Shown: piece by piece, positions 34,826 through 43,843 of the stretch
How the letters are laid out: each line of letters begins with the position of its first letter
How positions within the stretch are numbered: the first letter of the stretch is position 1
DNA from: Epilithonimonas hispanica
GTDB taxonomy: Bacteria; Bacteroidota; Bacteroidia; Flavobacteriales; Weeksellaceae
Assembly: GCF_003385395.1 (NCBI RefSeq)
Contig: NZ_QNUG01000027.1
Coordinates: 1 to 50,188, forward strand
Length of the DNA: 50,188 nt
Reading direction: 5' to 3'
Made by a program: the position numbers and the translations under genes
The notes under the pieces: model-generated
Databases searched by the model: none
What the model was told of the DNA's origin: nothing
The model's input: the letters and a program-made list of their open reading frames with translations, nothing else

Positions 34826-35341
34826 TTATTTCGGCGATGAAATGTTTCCATCAAAACTTATTGGTTGTCTGTTATTCGAATTTATTGATAAAAACGCACT
34901 TCCATTTTTGAGAATCTCCAGATTGAAAACATAATTTTCTCGCTGGTCTCTTGGTGTAATCACAAAAAGTGTTTTTCCTTTTTTGCTCGTAGATTGTTTT
35001 ATAGAAAATTCTTTGGATTCGAATCTAATTCCACCATTATTCGCATCGCCCGGATTAACCGTAAACGCTCTTCCAAAATAAGGCAAAGCCACACTGAATA
35101 AATCTTTTTTCAGATTGAATCCATAACCCGGATCAAGATTCAGAATTCGAGTTCCTGTAGAATTTGGCATCGAATTCATTACATTAATGACATCATAATT
35201 CGTAGGAAATGCCTTAGTTGCGTTGAAATCAAATTCCTTTTTCTCCACAACGGAGCCTAATGTTGCTGGATCCAGATAAACCTGACTACCACAACTTGCA
35301 GTCATCAAGGCAAAGCTTATTATTAATATAAAAGATTTCAT
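34826..35341 (-). CDS. DUF4251 lipoprotein
   Basis: 171 residues. The signal ends in the lipobox T-A-S-C (Cys17). The body fits DUF4251, a Bacteroidota family of beta-rich periplasmic proteins: LDPGYGFNLKKDLFSVALPY-F-G-R-A, GIRFESKEFS and QRENYVFNLEILKNGSAFLS. Function unknown. Its stop codon adjoins that of meaB on the other strand, so no separate terminator fits between the two. Confidence 0.82.
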   Translation of the reverse strand: MKSFILIISFALMTASCGSQVYLDPATLGSVVEKKEFDFNATKAFPTNYDVINVMNSMPNSTGTRILNLDPGYGFNLKKDLFSVALPYFGRAFTVNPGDANNGGIRFESKEFSIKQSTSKKGKTLFVITPRDQRENYVFNLEILKNGSAFLSINSNNRQPISFDGNISSPK

Positions 35342-35411
35342 TTTATTTATTTTTTAGAGTAGTATTGTATCAAAAATCGTACAAGCTTTAGATATGAAAA
35401 ACAAGAAAAAG

Positions 35412-36518
35412 TTAATAACTGTGTTCCAATTCTTTTCTAGAATCGCTGAAGATTTTCAGAATTTTATCTTCCTCATTTTCCCAACAAAGTTCATCAGAAG
35501 CGACATTTAAGTTATGAAGATAAAAGGCTTTTCCATTATTTAAAACCAGATTTATTTTCTCCGCAAGATGCTCAGGAGAATGATTTTCAATAATTTCTCC
35601 GACTTCAAAAGAATTGACAATGTTCGTCATTTCTGGAAAATTGGAAACCACAACAGGAACTCTCGACTGGATGTAATCGGAGATTTTGTTGGGCAAAGAA
35701 TAGTAATAACTTAAGCCATTATTTTCTTCGATGCTCAATCCAACATCAGCTTTTGGTGTAATCTCACGAAGGTCAGCAGGACAAAGTTTTCCAAGGAATT
35801 TGACTTTATCCAAAACATTAGCGGTTTTTGCAACTTCCCGAAATTCAGCTTCCAAAGGACCTCCTCCAGCAATCCAAAGCTCTGCATTTTCAATCGATTG
35901 CATCGCAAGAATCGCTTTATCAATTCCTCGGGAATAATTGAGCCAACCTTGATAAAGAATTATTTTTTTTGAATTTTCCTTAGTTCCTGTAAACTCAATC
36001 TTTCTAGGAAGATTGTTGATTACAACCGGTTTATTGATTTCATATTCTTTCACAAACCAATTAGCGTATGAGTTACTTGCGGTAATCATTCGTTTGATTT
36101 TTGGAACAAATGTCTTTTCTATTTTTTTCCAAACGTGTTTCACCCAACGTCCTTGGATTGTCGGCATTTCTGTAAAAATCTCGTGGCTGTCAAAGATGAT
36201 TGGAATATTGAGTTTTTTGGAAATGAGATAATTTGGCATTAAAGTTTCTAAATCATTGGCTAACAAAATGGTCTTATTGTCAGTATGTTTTAAGAGCTCT
36301 TTATAAAGTTTCCTCTGATATTCGATATATGCAAAACGCAGTATTTTCGATTTCAATTCAATCCTGAAAAATCGGTAAGGACGCTCCATTTCCGGCGCTC
36401 CAAGCCAATTACAGCCAATAAGAATAGGTTCGTAGCCATTATCATAAAGTGTTTTACATACCTTTTCCACTCGCTGGTCGGTATATAAATTATTGAAAAC
36501 ACTTACGATAACTTTCAT
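35412..36518 (-). CDS. Glycosyltransferase family 4 protein
   Basis: 368 residues of the GT-B fold. The N-terminal domain begins KVIVSVFNNLYTDQRVEKVC; the C-terminal donor-binding domain has KIILYQGWLNYSRGIDKAI, ELWIAGGGPLEAEF and VGLSIEENNGLSYYYSLPNK-I-S-D-Y, the E-x7-E-like region of GT4. It transfers a sugar from a nucleotide donor, probably to a surface glycan or secondary metabolite; acceptor unknown. The small YgjV-like gene upstream is only 2 bases away and shares the transcript. Confidence 0.88.
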   Translation of the reverse strand: MKVIVSVFNNLYTDQRVEKVCKTLYDNGYEPILIGCNWLGAPEMERPYRFFRIELKSKILRFAYIEYQRKLYKELLKHTDNKTILLANDLETLMPNYLISKKLNIPIIFDSHEIFTEMPTIQGRWVKHVWKKIEKTFVPKIKRMITASNSYANWFVKEYEINKPVVINNLPRKIEFTGTKENSKKIILYQGWLNYSRGIDKAILAMQSIENAELWIAGGGPLEAEFREVAKTANVLDKVKFLGKLCPADLREITPKADVGLSIEENNGLSYYYSLPNKISDYIQSRVPVVVSNFPEMTNIVNSFEVGEIIENHSPEHLAEKINLVLNNGKAFYLHNLNVASDELCWENEEDKILKIFSDSRKELEHSY

Positions 36519-36520
36519 TT

Positions 36521-36736
36521 TTAATCCTTTTTAAAGATGTTATAGACTTGGATCAAAGCAAGAATCCCATTAGGAATAATGATTGGCCAAAGCATTCCAC
36601 TGTAGACTCCATAAATAACAAAACAGATGCAACCCAATAAATTAACAGTTCTGATCGTTTTAATATCTTTCAGCAGAAAACTAGCAACCACAAAGGCAGA
36701 AGCTAAATAACCCACATATTCTGACCAATTTTCCAT
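36521..36736 (-). CDS. Small YgjV-like inner-membrane protein
   Basis: 71 residues with two to three hydrophobic helices. GYLASAFVVASFLLKDIKTI and R-T-V-N-L-L-G-C-I-C-F-V-I-Y-G match the YgjV-type family (duplicated-helix membrane proteins of unknown function). It precedes the glycosyltransferase by two bases, so the genes are co-expressed; a link to the transfer reaction is not shown. Confidence 0.72.
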   Translation of the reverse strand: MENWSEYVGYLASAFVVASFLLKDIKTIRTVNLLGCICFVIYGVYSGMLWPIIIPNGILALIQVYNIFKKD

Positions 36737-36905
36737 TAATGGTTTTTTTAAGAATTACAAACCTAAACAATTTTTTAAAAAAAATCAGGTCATAAAGTCC
36801 ATTTTTTTCTAATGGCAATCTATTTGCAAACAAATATTTAAATTTTACAATAAATAATTGTAGGATTTATCATAAAAAACATAACTTAGTGTATAATTTT
36901 TAATT

Positions 36906-39440
36906 ATGGATTATAAATTTTCAGACGGTTTGAACCGCGTGTTCAAGCAAAGCAAAAATGAAGCAAGGCGTTTGCAGAGTGAATTTCTGAATACAGAACA
37001 TTTCCTTCTAGGAATCATCAAAACTGAAAATTCTGCAAAGGAAATCCTCGAAAACTTAAGCGCGGACCTTACTCAGATAAAAAGAAAAATAGAAACCCTA
37101 AGTGCTGTGAATTCTAATCCATTTACCGCAAATATGGGAAGCATTTCTTTTACAAAAATGGCAGACCAAGCTGTTAAAAGATCAGAATTGGAATGTCGCC
37201 AGTATCAATCTGCCGATATCAATACTGTCCATCTTTTATTAGGGATATTGTATAAACAAGAAGATCCTAGTTCAAGTATTCTTCAAGCTTACGACATAGA
37301 TTATGACGCAGTTCAAAAGGCATATAGAACGATGTTGAAAAACACAGATCAATTGCCGCAAAATAGTGCTTACGATGATGAGGATGAAAAAGAAGAACCT
37401 TACAGCCAAATGAAGAAGCCAACGGGTAATCTTGGTGCTCAGAAAAGTAAAACACCTACGCTAGATAATTTTGGTCGTGATTTGACAGCTCTTGCAAGAG
37501 ACGGAAAATTGGATCCTGTTATTGGGCGTGAGAAAGAAATCGAACGTGTTTCTCAGATTTTATCAAGAAGAAAAAAGAACAATCCCCTTTTGATTGGTGA
37601 GCCTGGAGTTGGTAAATCTGCAATTGCAGAAGGTTTGGCTTTGAGAATTCAGCAGAAAAAAGTATCAAGAGTTCTTTTTGGCAAACGTGTTATCACACTA
37701 GATCTTGCAAGCCTTGTTGCAGGAACCAAATATCGTGGACAATTCGAAGAAAGAATGAAAGCGATAATGACGGAATTGGAAAAAAATAGAGATGTCATTC
37801 TTTTCATTGATGAGTTACATACAATTGTCGGCGCAGGAAGTTCAACAGGAAGTTTGGACGCTTCCAATATGTTCAAACCGGCTTTGGCAAGAGGAGAGAT
37901 TCAATGCATCGGAGCTACTACTTTGGACGAATATCGCCAATACATAGAGAAAGATGGAGCTTTGGAAAGAAGATTCCAGAAGGTAATGGTTGAACCAACT
38001 TCTATCGAGGAAACGATTCAAATTCTTCACCAGATCAAAGATAAATACGAAGATCATCACAATGTTCATTATTCTGATGAAGCGATTAATGCTTGTGTAA
38101 ACTTGACTGCAAGATATATTACGGATAGATTCCTTCCAGACAAAGCAATTGATGCAATGGACGAAGCTGGTTCTAGAGTTTATATCAAGAATATGAAGGT
38201 CCCTACAGAAATCATCGACCACGAGGCTCGTATAGAAGAAGTTAAGGACTTGAAACAACAGGCAGTAAAAGCTCAGGATTATCTGGAAGCAAGAAAATTG
38301 AAGGACGAGGAAGAAAGACTTCAAATCGAATTGAATCTTGCTCAAGAACAATGGGACAAAGACGTCAAAGAGAAAAAAGAAGATGTTACAGAAGAAAATG
38401 TAGCAGAAGTTGTTTCTATGATGAGCGGTGTTCCTGTAACCAAAGTTGGTAAAAATGAGCTTGATAAATTGGCTCAGATGGATGAAAAACTGAACGGTAA
38501 AGTTATTGGTCAGCAAGACGCTGTTAAAAAAGTAGTGAAAGCTATCCAAAGAAACAGAGCGGGTCTTAAAGATCCAAACCGACCAATTGGAACATTCATT
38601 TTCCTTGGAACTACAGGTGTTGGTAAAACCGAATTGGCGAAAGTAATGGCTCGCGAATTATTTGATTCTGATGAAGCGTTAATCAGAATAGATATGAGTG
38701 AATATATGGAGAAATTTGCTGTATCAAGATTAGTTGGTGCGCCTCCAGGATATGTTGGTTACGAAGAAGGCGGACAATTGACCGAAGCTGTTAGAAGAAA
38801 ACCTTATGCAGTAGTTCTTTTGGACGAAATCGAGAAAGCTCATCCAGATGTTTTCAATATCTTATTGCAGATTTTGGACGAAGGTTTCGTAACAGATTCT
38901 CTTGGAAGAAAAATTGATTTCAGAAATACAATCATTATTCTAACTTCGAATATCGGAACCAGAGATTTGAAAGATTTCGGAGACGGTGTAGGATTTGGAA
39001 CTTCTGCTAAGAAAACCAATACAGATGCAAGAGCAAGATCAACCATCGAAAGTGCTTTGAAGAAAGCTTTTGCCCCAGAATTCCTTAATAGAATCGATGA
39101 TATTATTATCTTCAACTCTCTTGAGCAGACAGATATCAGAAGAATCATTGACCTAGAACTTGGAAAACTTTACAGCAGATTAGAAAAATTGGGTTACGGT
39201 GTAGAATTGACAGATGAAGCCAAAGACTTCATTGCTGAAAAAGGCTGGGACAAAGACTTTGGAGCAAGACCTCTGAAACGAGCAATTCAGAAATATATCG
39301 AAGACTTGTTAGCCGAAATGCTGGTTAACAAACAATTCAGCGAAGGTCAAAAAGTTGTATTGAAAGTCAATGAAGCCAAAGACGGACTAGAAGGCGAATC
39401 TCAAAAAGAGAAAAGCCCTAAAGAAAGCGTTAAAGAATAA
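36906..39440 (+). CDS. clpC: ClpC-type AAA+ chaperone (Clp protease ATPase)
   Basis: 844 residues. Order: two Clp-N repeats (1-150), AAA-1 with GEPGVGKSA, a UVR-containing middle domain (EARIEEVKDLKQQAVKAQDY), AAA-2 with GTTGVGKTE, and the Clp D2-small domain. This is ClpC, not ClpB (the middle domain is short) and not ClpA. With ClpP it unfolds and degrades proteins. The 169-base upstream region has no clear consensus promoter. A terminator follows. Confidence 0.96.
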   Translation: MDYKFSDGLNRVFKQSKNEARRLQSEFLNTEHFLLGIIKTENSAKEILENLSADLTQIKRKIETLSAVNSNPFTANMGSISFTKMADQAVKRSELECRQYQSADINTVHLLLGILYKQEDPSSSILQAYDIDYDAVQKAYRTMLKNTDQLPQNSAYDDEDEKEEPYSQMKKPTGNLGAQKSKTPTLDNFGRDLTALARDGKLDPVIGREKEIERVSQILSRRKKNNPLLIGEPGVGKSAIAEGLALRIQQKKVSRVLFGKRVITLDLASLVAGTKYRGQFEERMKAIMTELEKNRDVILFIDELHTIVGAGSSTGSLDASNMFKPALARGEIQCIGATTLDEYRQYIEKDGALERRFQKVMVEPTSIEETIQILHQIKDKYEDHHNVHYSDEAINACVNLTARYITDRFLPDKAIDAMDEAGSRVYIKNMKVPTEIIDHEARIEEVKDLKQQAVKAQDYLEARKLKDEEERLQIELNLAQEQWDKDVKEKKEDVTEENVAEVVSMMSGVPVTKVGKNELDKLAQMDEKLNGKVIGQQDAVKKVVKAIQRNRAGLKDPNRPIGTFIFLGTTGVGKTELAKVMARELFDSDEALIRIDMSEYMEKFAVSRLVGAPPGYVGYEEGGQLTEAVRRKPYAVVLLDEIEKAHPDVFNILLQILDEGFVTDSLGRKIDFRNTIIILTSNIGTRDLKDFGDGVGFGTSAKKTNTDARARSTIESALKKAFAPEFLNRIDDIIIFNSLEQTDIRRIIDLELGKLYSRLEKLGYGVELTDEAKDFIAEKGWDKDFGARPLKRAIQKYIEDLLAEMLVNKQFSEGQKVVLKVNEAKDGLEGESQKEKSPKESVKE

Positions 39441-39450
39441 AACTAAATAT

Positions 39451-39476
39451 TGACCACCTAAAAATTTAGGTGGTCA
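39451..39476 (+). terminator. Terminator of clpC
   Basis: TGACCACCTAAA pairs perfectly with TTTAGGTGGTCA, a 12-bp stem with 2-base loop, followed by TTTTAT. Confidence 0.87.
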
Positions 39477-39488
39477 TTTTATATAACT

Positions 39489-40067
39489 ATGACAACAGAA
39501 TTAAAAGATTACTTATTAAGAAACATCCCAGGACTTACTCCAGAGGATTTAGAATTATTATTACCATCAATAACCTTCAAAAAGTACAAATCGGGCGAGA
39601 GTCTTATTTCTCCTGGTGACAACAATACCAAGGTTTATTTTATTAAAAGTGGTATTATCCGTGTTTATCATCTTTTGGACAATGGCACAGAAAAAACAAT
39701 GCTTTTTCACAATAAAAAAAGCTTTGTTGGTAATTATGGCGGTATTATTTTTAGTCGTGCATCAAGATTTTTTTATCAAACTGTTGGAGAAACAGAAGTC
39801 TTTGAATTGACTTATGATGCTATACACAAAGGTGCTCAGAAAAGTATTTCACTTAATAATTTGCGTGGAAATATGTTTCTAATGATGATTGGAATTCTTT
39901 TAAACAACATCGAGGATTTTGTACTTCTCAAACCAGAAGAAAGGTATCAGAAACACCTAGAAGAAAACGCAAAAGCCCTGCAGAAAGTCCCTTCAAAATA
40001 TATTGCATCATTACTCGGGATTACTCCAGTGTCACTCAGTAGAATAAAAAAAAGAATTTCTAAGTAA
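39489..40067 (+). CDS. Crp/Fnr-family transcriptional regulator
   Basis: 192 residues. The barrel contains YKSGESLISPGDNNTKVYFI-K-S-G-I; the C-terminal helix-turn-helix is VPSKYIASLLGITPVSLSRI. Only 12 bases separate it from the clpC terminator. A hairpin at 40126-40179 could end its transcript. It is the third member of this family in the window; none has obvious cAMP-binding residues. Confidence 0.87.
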   Translation: MTTELKDYLLRNIPGLTPEDLELLLPSITFKKYKSGESLISPGDNNTKVYFIKSGIIRVYHLLDNGTEKTMLFHNKKSFVGNYGGIIFSRASRFFYQTVGETEVFELTYDAIHKGAQKSISLNNLRGNMFLMMIGILLNNIEDFVLLKPEERYQKHLEENAKALQKVPSKYIASLLGITPVSLSRIKKRISK

Positions 40068-40106
40068 CAATTAACAAATGTAAATTTTTATTACAAAAAT
40101 TCACTT

Positions 40107-40187
40107 TAACTTTGCAGTCTCAAACAAGAGCCCTCTTAATATTTCTAAACACAAATGGTGATACTAAAAGAGGGTTCTTTTTTTATA
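40107..40187 (+). ncRNA. Possible short transcript: promoter box plus terminator hairpin
   Basis: TAACTTTG (40107-40114) matches the -7 consensus with a TTT near the -33 site. About 65 bases later comes a 12-bp stem (40126-40137 with 40168-40179, one G-U pair) with a 30-base loop and seven T residues. Between them is no convincing gene. Either it is a short RNA, an orphan attenuator, or simply the terminator of the Crp/Fnr gene. It overlaps the end of the opposite barrel gene. Confidence 0.35.
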
Positions 40188-40707
40188 GCCCTACCACAAA
40201 TCCTACAGTTGGGATAAATCCATTACTGAAAATACTTTCGTTCTTTTTCCACAAAACATTATACATAACTCCTAGTTGCATATATGCATTGTTTCCAATA
40301 CTCTGCATATAACCTCCTCCCAGATAAAGCGCAGTTTCATCCGTATCAAATTTGTAGCCTGTAAATTTTTCTTTAGTATTAATGAAATACTGTTGAAGAT
40401 TAGCTCCAACAAAAAACGAGCGAGCAAAATAATAATTCATAAAAGGACCAACGCCAAACATTGTAGAACTGTAATAATCATCTTTTTGCCAAGATACATT
40501 TCCGATGATTCCCCCTTCTAATTGCTCTGTAATTTTGTAACCAACTCTCGGTGAAACTTGAAAATTAAAATAAGAGTTACTTCCGAATGCCAAACCTAAT
40601 CCACCACCAAAAGTCCAGCGATTAGTCTGAGTTCCGGAACTCATAACGATTTGTGAAAAGCCTAAAAAGCTTATTAAAACTAAGGAAAGAATAAATAATT
40701 TTTTCAT
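40183..40707 (-). CDS. Outer-membrane beta-barrel protein
   Basis: 174 residues. Signal peptide MKKLFILSLVLISFLGFSQ, then alternating strands with many aromatic residues (TNRWTFGGGLGLAFGSN, FNFQVSPRVGYKI, NYYFARSFFVGANL, FIPTVGFVVGL). It fits the eight-strand OmpA/OmpW-like barrels common in Flavobacteriia. No peptidoglycan-binding domain. Ligand or role unknown. It converges on the short-transcript region. Confidence 0.75.
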   Translation of the reverse strand: MKKLFILSLVLISFLGFSQIVMSSGTQTNRWTFGGGLGLAFGSNSYFNFQVSPRVGYKITEQLEGGIIGNVSWQKDDYYSSTMFGVGPFMNYYFARSFFVGANLQQYFINTKEKFTGYKFDTDETALYLGGGYMQSIGNNAYMQLGVMYNVLWKKNESIFSNGFIPTVGFVVGL

Positions 40708-40755
40708 AATAAAGGTGTTTTTATAGTTACATCTTATTCAAAAGTCAAAATCTGC

Positions 40756-40859
40756 AGCCCGACTTGAGCGGAAATCCTTTTTTGCGTATTCATCAAGTTT
40801 TATTTAAACTGAAATCGTCTGCAAAAAAGATTGGGAGCGGAAGGCGGATTAAGCTGCCC
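40756..40859 (+). repeat. AGCCC...GCTGCCC dispersed repeat, copy 3
   Basis: This copy is uninterrupted: AGCCCGACTTGAGCGG, AATCCTTTTTTGC, a variable middle, GCAAAAAAGATT, GGGAGCGGAAGGCGGAT and AAGCTGCCC. The central blocks pair except for one bulge. It lies between the barrel gene and mnmA. Confidence 0.72.
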
Positions 40860-40944
40860 AAATTTTTATCAATAATTATTTTTCCGATAATATTGTTTTT
40901 ATCGATGTTTAAAATTATGGTTTTTTTTCGAAAGTTTTTAGTTG

Positions 40945-40952
40945 TATTTTTG
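40945..40952 (+). promoter_or_regulatory. Promoter -7 element of mnmA
   Basis: TATTTTTG matches TAnnTTTG. A TTT, not TTG, stands 20 bases upstream. A small AACTC / GAGTT hairpin lies in the 50-base leader. Confidence 0.5.
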
Positions 40953-41002
40953 CAACCTCAAACTAAGAACTCCCGTCAAGAGTTTCGTAAAATTGAAAAA
41001 TA

Positions 41003-42190
41003 ATGAAAATAGTAGTAGGCCTTTCAGGAGGCGTAGATTCTAGCGTGACCGCTTATCTTTTACAACAACAAGGTCACGAAGTTATCGGACTTTTTATGCG
41101 CAATTGGAATGATGCGTCGGTAACTTTGGAGGACGAGTGTCCTTGGATAGAAGACAGTAATGATGCGCTTCTTGTCGCACAAAAATTAGGAATTCCGTTT
41201 CAGGTGATTGATATGAGTGAACTCTACAAAGAAAGAATTGTAGATTATATGTTCGATGAATATCAGAAAGGAAGAACGCCAAATCCTGATGTACTTTGTA
41301 ACAGAGAAGTGAAATTCGATGTGTTTATGAAAACCGCTTTATCGCTTGGTGCAGAGAAAGTGGCGACAGGACATTATGCACGAGTTCATTCTACAACGGA
41401 TGAAAATGGGAAAGAAATTTTTCATCTTTTGGCAGGGAAAGATAATAACAAAGACCAAAGTTATTTCCTTTGTCAATTAAGCCAAGACCAATTATCAAAA
41501 GCGTTATTTCCAATTGGAGAATTAACAAAACCTGAAGTTCGTGAAATTGCGAAAAAACAAGGTTTGGTAACTGCTGATAAAAAAGATTCTCAAGGACTTT
41601 GTTTCATTGGCAAAGTGAGTTTACCGACTTTTCTTCAGCAACAGTTGGTTCCGAAAGAAGGCGAAATTGTAGAAATCTTTAATGATTTTGCTGAATATCA
41701 TAAACCTCAACCCAGCTTCAATTCAAAACAAGAAGAATTGGAATATCTTTCGGCAAAAATCAATTATAAAAAAGAAGATGGAAAAGTGATTGGCAAGCAT
41801 CAGGGTGCGCAGTTTTTTACCATTGGGCAAAGCAAAGGTTTAGGAATCGGCGGACACAAAGAGAGTTGTTTTATCATCTCCAGAGAAATGGAAAACAATA
41901 TTATTTTTGTTGGTGAAGGAAGAAATTTCCCTGGTCTTTTCAGAAAAGCTTTGAAAATCGATAATTCTGAAGTTCATTGGGTTCGTGAGGATTTGAAGTT
42001 GAAAAACGGAGAATCTATGGAAGTTATGGCAAGAATCCGTTATCGCCAAACTTTGGAAAAAGCAACAATTTATCAATTCGAAGAAGGTTTTTTTATGGAA
42101 TTTGAAAACCCACAATCTGCGATTGCTGAAGGACAATTTGCTGCTTGGTATATCGATGATGAATTGATTGGAAGTGGTGTGATTTCTTAG
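41003..42190 (+). CDS. mnmA: tRNA-specific 2-thiouridylase MnmA
   Basis: 395 residues. It activates U34 of tRNA-Lys, Glu and Gln by adenylation and inserts sulfur. [15 protein letters not shown] is the PP-loop; Cys in [12 protein letters not shown] and Cys in SQGLCFIGK are the catalytic pair. The remaining domains (SKGLGIGG, beta-barrel C-terminus) are complete. An insertion of about 20 residues around [20 protein letters not shown] extends the protein slightly over the E. coli length. It is monocistronic. Confidence 0.96.
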   Translation: MKIVVGLSGGVDSSVTAYLLQQQGHEVIGLFMRNWNDASVTLEDECPWIEDSNDALLVAQKLGIPFQVIDMSELYKERIVDYMFDEYQKGRTPNPDVLCNREVKFDVFMKTALSLGAEKVATGHYARVHSTTDENGKEIFHLLAGKDNNKDQSYFLCQLSQDQLSKALFPIGELTKPEVREIAKKQGLVTADKKDSQGLCFIGKVSLPTFLQQQLVPKEGEIVEIFNDFAEYHKPQPSFNSKQEELEYLSAKINYKKEDGKVIGKHQGAQFFTIGQSKGLGIGGHKESCFIISREMENNIIFVGEGRNFPGLFRKALKIDNSEVHWVREDLKLKNGESMEVMARIRYRQTLEKATIYQFEEGFFMEFENPQSAIAEGQFAAWYIDDELIGSGVIS

Positions 42191-42211
42191 AAATAATCAG
42201 AATAAAATTTT

Positions 42212-42248
42212 AAAACCGGCTTTATGAAATTTTCGTAAAGCCGGTTTT
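42212..42248 (+). terminator. Terminator of mnmA
   Basis: AAAACCGGCTTTA pairs with TAAAGCCGGTTTT, 13 perfect bp around an 11-base loop. Confidence 0.85.
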
Positions 42249-42386
42249 GTCTATACATTCGATTTCTTCGTCGGTGAAAAGTTTCAATTCATCTATAACT
42301 CTCTATTAATGGCACTTTCAGGCATCAATATTGGATATTACTAAGCAAGAACGCTAATGAATATTAACATTAAAATTTTAGAAATT

Positions 42387-42695
42387 ATGAAAAAGTTAGT
42401 TTTAGCAGTAAGTTTAGTTATCGCATTCACTGCTAGTGCACAGAAAAGAGACAATGGAATGAGAAACGTAAAAGTTGAAACTCATCAATATCAAAAAGAT
42501 TTTGCAGGAATCAGATTGAATCCGGCTCAGCAAAAGAAAATCGATATGTTGTCAAGAGAAAGATTGAGCGAAAGAGAATATGACGCCAGAATCAGAAAAA
42601 TCCTGAACAAACAACAATATGAGAGTTATATGGCTTACCAGCACAAAGACTGGAAAAAAGACAGAGATTTTGCAATGAATGGTTCAAGAAGATAA
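42387..42695 (+). CDS. Small secreted basic protein
   Basis: 102 residues from the ATG at 42387, where MKKLVLAVSLVIAFTASAQ gives a clear signal peptide; an earlier in-frame ATG at 42357 would add ten residues ahead of it. The mature part is helical and charged (LNPAQQKKIDMLSRERLSER and YDARIRKILNKQQYESYMAY), loosely like Spy/CpxP-type periplasmic chaperones. The LxPxQ-type element is seen only once, so the family is not assigned. A hairpin ends the transcript at about 42719-42749. Confidence 0.72.
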   Translation: MKKLVLAVSLVIAFTASAQKRDNGMRNVKVETHQYQKDFAGIRLNPAQQKKIDMLSRERLSEREYDARIRKILNKQQYESYMAYQHKDWKKDRDFAMNGSRR

Positions 42696-42748
42696 ACACA
42701 ATCAATTATATTTTTCACAAGCTCCTGAATTATTTTGGGAGTTTTGTT

Positions 42749-43495
42749 TTAATTTCCAGCCAGCCAATCTTTAAAATCCTTCACTCTTTCTCTGCTGACC
42801 GAAATTTCTTCATTGGGTTGAAATTCCAAATCAACTTTATAATTGGGGGAAGTATGGATGTTTTTGATGTAATCTGAACTGATGATGAATTGTCTATTTA
42901 CACGGAAAAATTTGGTTTCATCCAGCACATTTTCCAATTCGTCTAATGTGAAATCTGTTGGGAAATTTCGCTCTTTGGTTTGGAGATAAACGATTTTATT
43001 TTCGCTGTAGAAACAACTAATTTCATTAATAGAGACTACTTTCAAATTATACCCGATTTTGACTAAAATTCTAGAAAGTGTCGATTTCTCTTTCCGAACG
43101 ATTTGTCTGATTTCCTGCGAATTAACCAAACCTTCTTCTGGTAAAAACGATTTGAATTTTTCAATGGCTTTTGCTAAGTCTTCTTCTTCAATTGGTTTCA
43201 GAAGATAATCGATACTGTTGAGTTTGAAAGCCTTCAAAGTATATTGGTCAAAAGCCGTCGTATAAATGATAAAAGCTTTGGTTGAGACTTTATCAAATAT
43301 ATCAAACGATAATCCGTCACCTAAAACAATATCAGAAAAAATCAGTTGTGGATGTTCATTGTTCTGAAGCCAATCGACTGCTTCTTCTACGGAATTAAGA
43401 CTCGCAACTAATTCTAAATCAGAAAATAAGCCTAATAATTTTTCAAGCCTTCTGACTGCTGGTTTTTCGTCTTCGATGATTATCGTTCTTATCAT
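42749..43495 (-). CDS. LytTR-family response regulator
   Basis: 248 residues. The receiver domain has Asp55 (FSDIVLGDG) as phospho-acceptor, with the acidic pair Glu8-Asp9 and Lys101-type K in YLLKPIEEEDL. The C-terminal LytTR domain (ILVKIGYNLKVVSINEISCF, TLDELENVLDETKFFRVNRQ) binds DNA through beta strands. It is the last gene of the kinase-2TM operon, 42 bases after a 2TM gene, and is the evident partner of the histidine kinase at the front. Confidence 0.93.
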   Translation of the reverse strand: MIRTIIIEDEKPAVRRLEKLLGLFSDLELVASLNSVEEAVDWLQNNEHPQLIFSDIVLGDGLSFDIFDKVSTKAFIIYTTAFDQYTLKAFKLNSIDYLLKPIEEEDLAKAIEKFKSFLPEEGLVNSQEIRQIVRKEKSTLSRILVKIGYNLKVVSINEISCFYSENKIVYLQTKERNFPTDFTLDELENVLDETKFFRVNRQFIISSDYIKNIHTSPNYKVDLEFQPNEEISVSRERVKDFKDWLAGN

Positions 43496-43537
43496 TTTTA
43501 TAGTTTACTTTTTTATGAATCGAAATTAGGTAATTTA

Positions 43538-43837
43538 TTATTTTTCTTTGTCCATTAATTTGCGAATTTTCCGTTTTTCCCAATCATTTCCTAAGAAAAC
43601 AAATCCAGCGTGAATCAAAACAATAATTCCCCAAATTATAAGACTGTAAAATTGATTTATTTTTATCTTCATATAACCTAGCTCGTGATAAAGTATATTG
43701 AAAATTATAATTACAATATTTACAGCGACAAAAGAAATTAAATGAGCATAAAAACCTCTAATTTCCTTTACTCTTTTTTGCGCATTCAGATAACGGATTT
43801 TTTCATCTGAATTTCCTTCGGGCATTCGATTTTCCAT
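43538..43837 (-). CDS. 2TM domain protein (third stand-alone copy)
   Basis: 99 residues. A helical start R-Y-L-N-A-Q-K-R-V-K-E-I-R-G-F-Y leads into two membrane helices (AHLISFVAVNIVIIIFNIL and SLIIWGIIVLIHAGFVFLG), then N-D-W-E-K-R-K-I-R-K-L-M. This is the complete 2TM domain pattern. It lies 6 bases after the preceding 2TM gene and 42 before the response regulator. Role unknown; the domain also occurs fused to LytS-type kinases, so it probably acts in that signalling system. Confidence 0.82.
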   Translation of the reverse strand: MENRMPEGNSDEKIRYLNAQKRVKEIRGFYAHLISFVAVNIVIIIFNILYHELGYMKIKINQFYSLIIWGIIVLIHAGFVFLGNDWEKRKIRKLMDKEK

Positions 43838-43843
43838 AAGAGT

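Noticed and set aside
37842-38549. Minus-strand frame of 235 codons inside clpC
   Set aside because: Shadow of the clpC reading frame; no family features, no promoter.
40111-40312. Short plus-strand frame starting at TTG after the Crp/Fnr gene
   Set aside because: The start lies inside a promoter -7 box, and the frame runs through a terminator and then antisense to a barrel gene.
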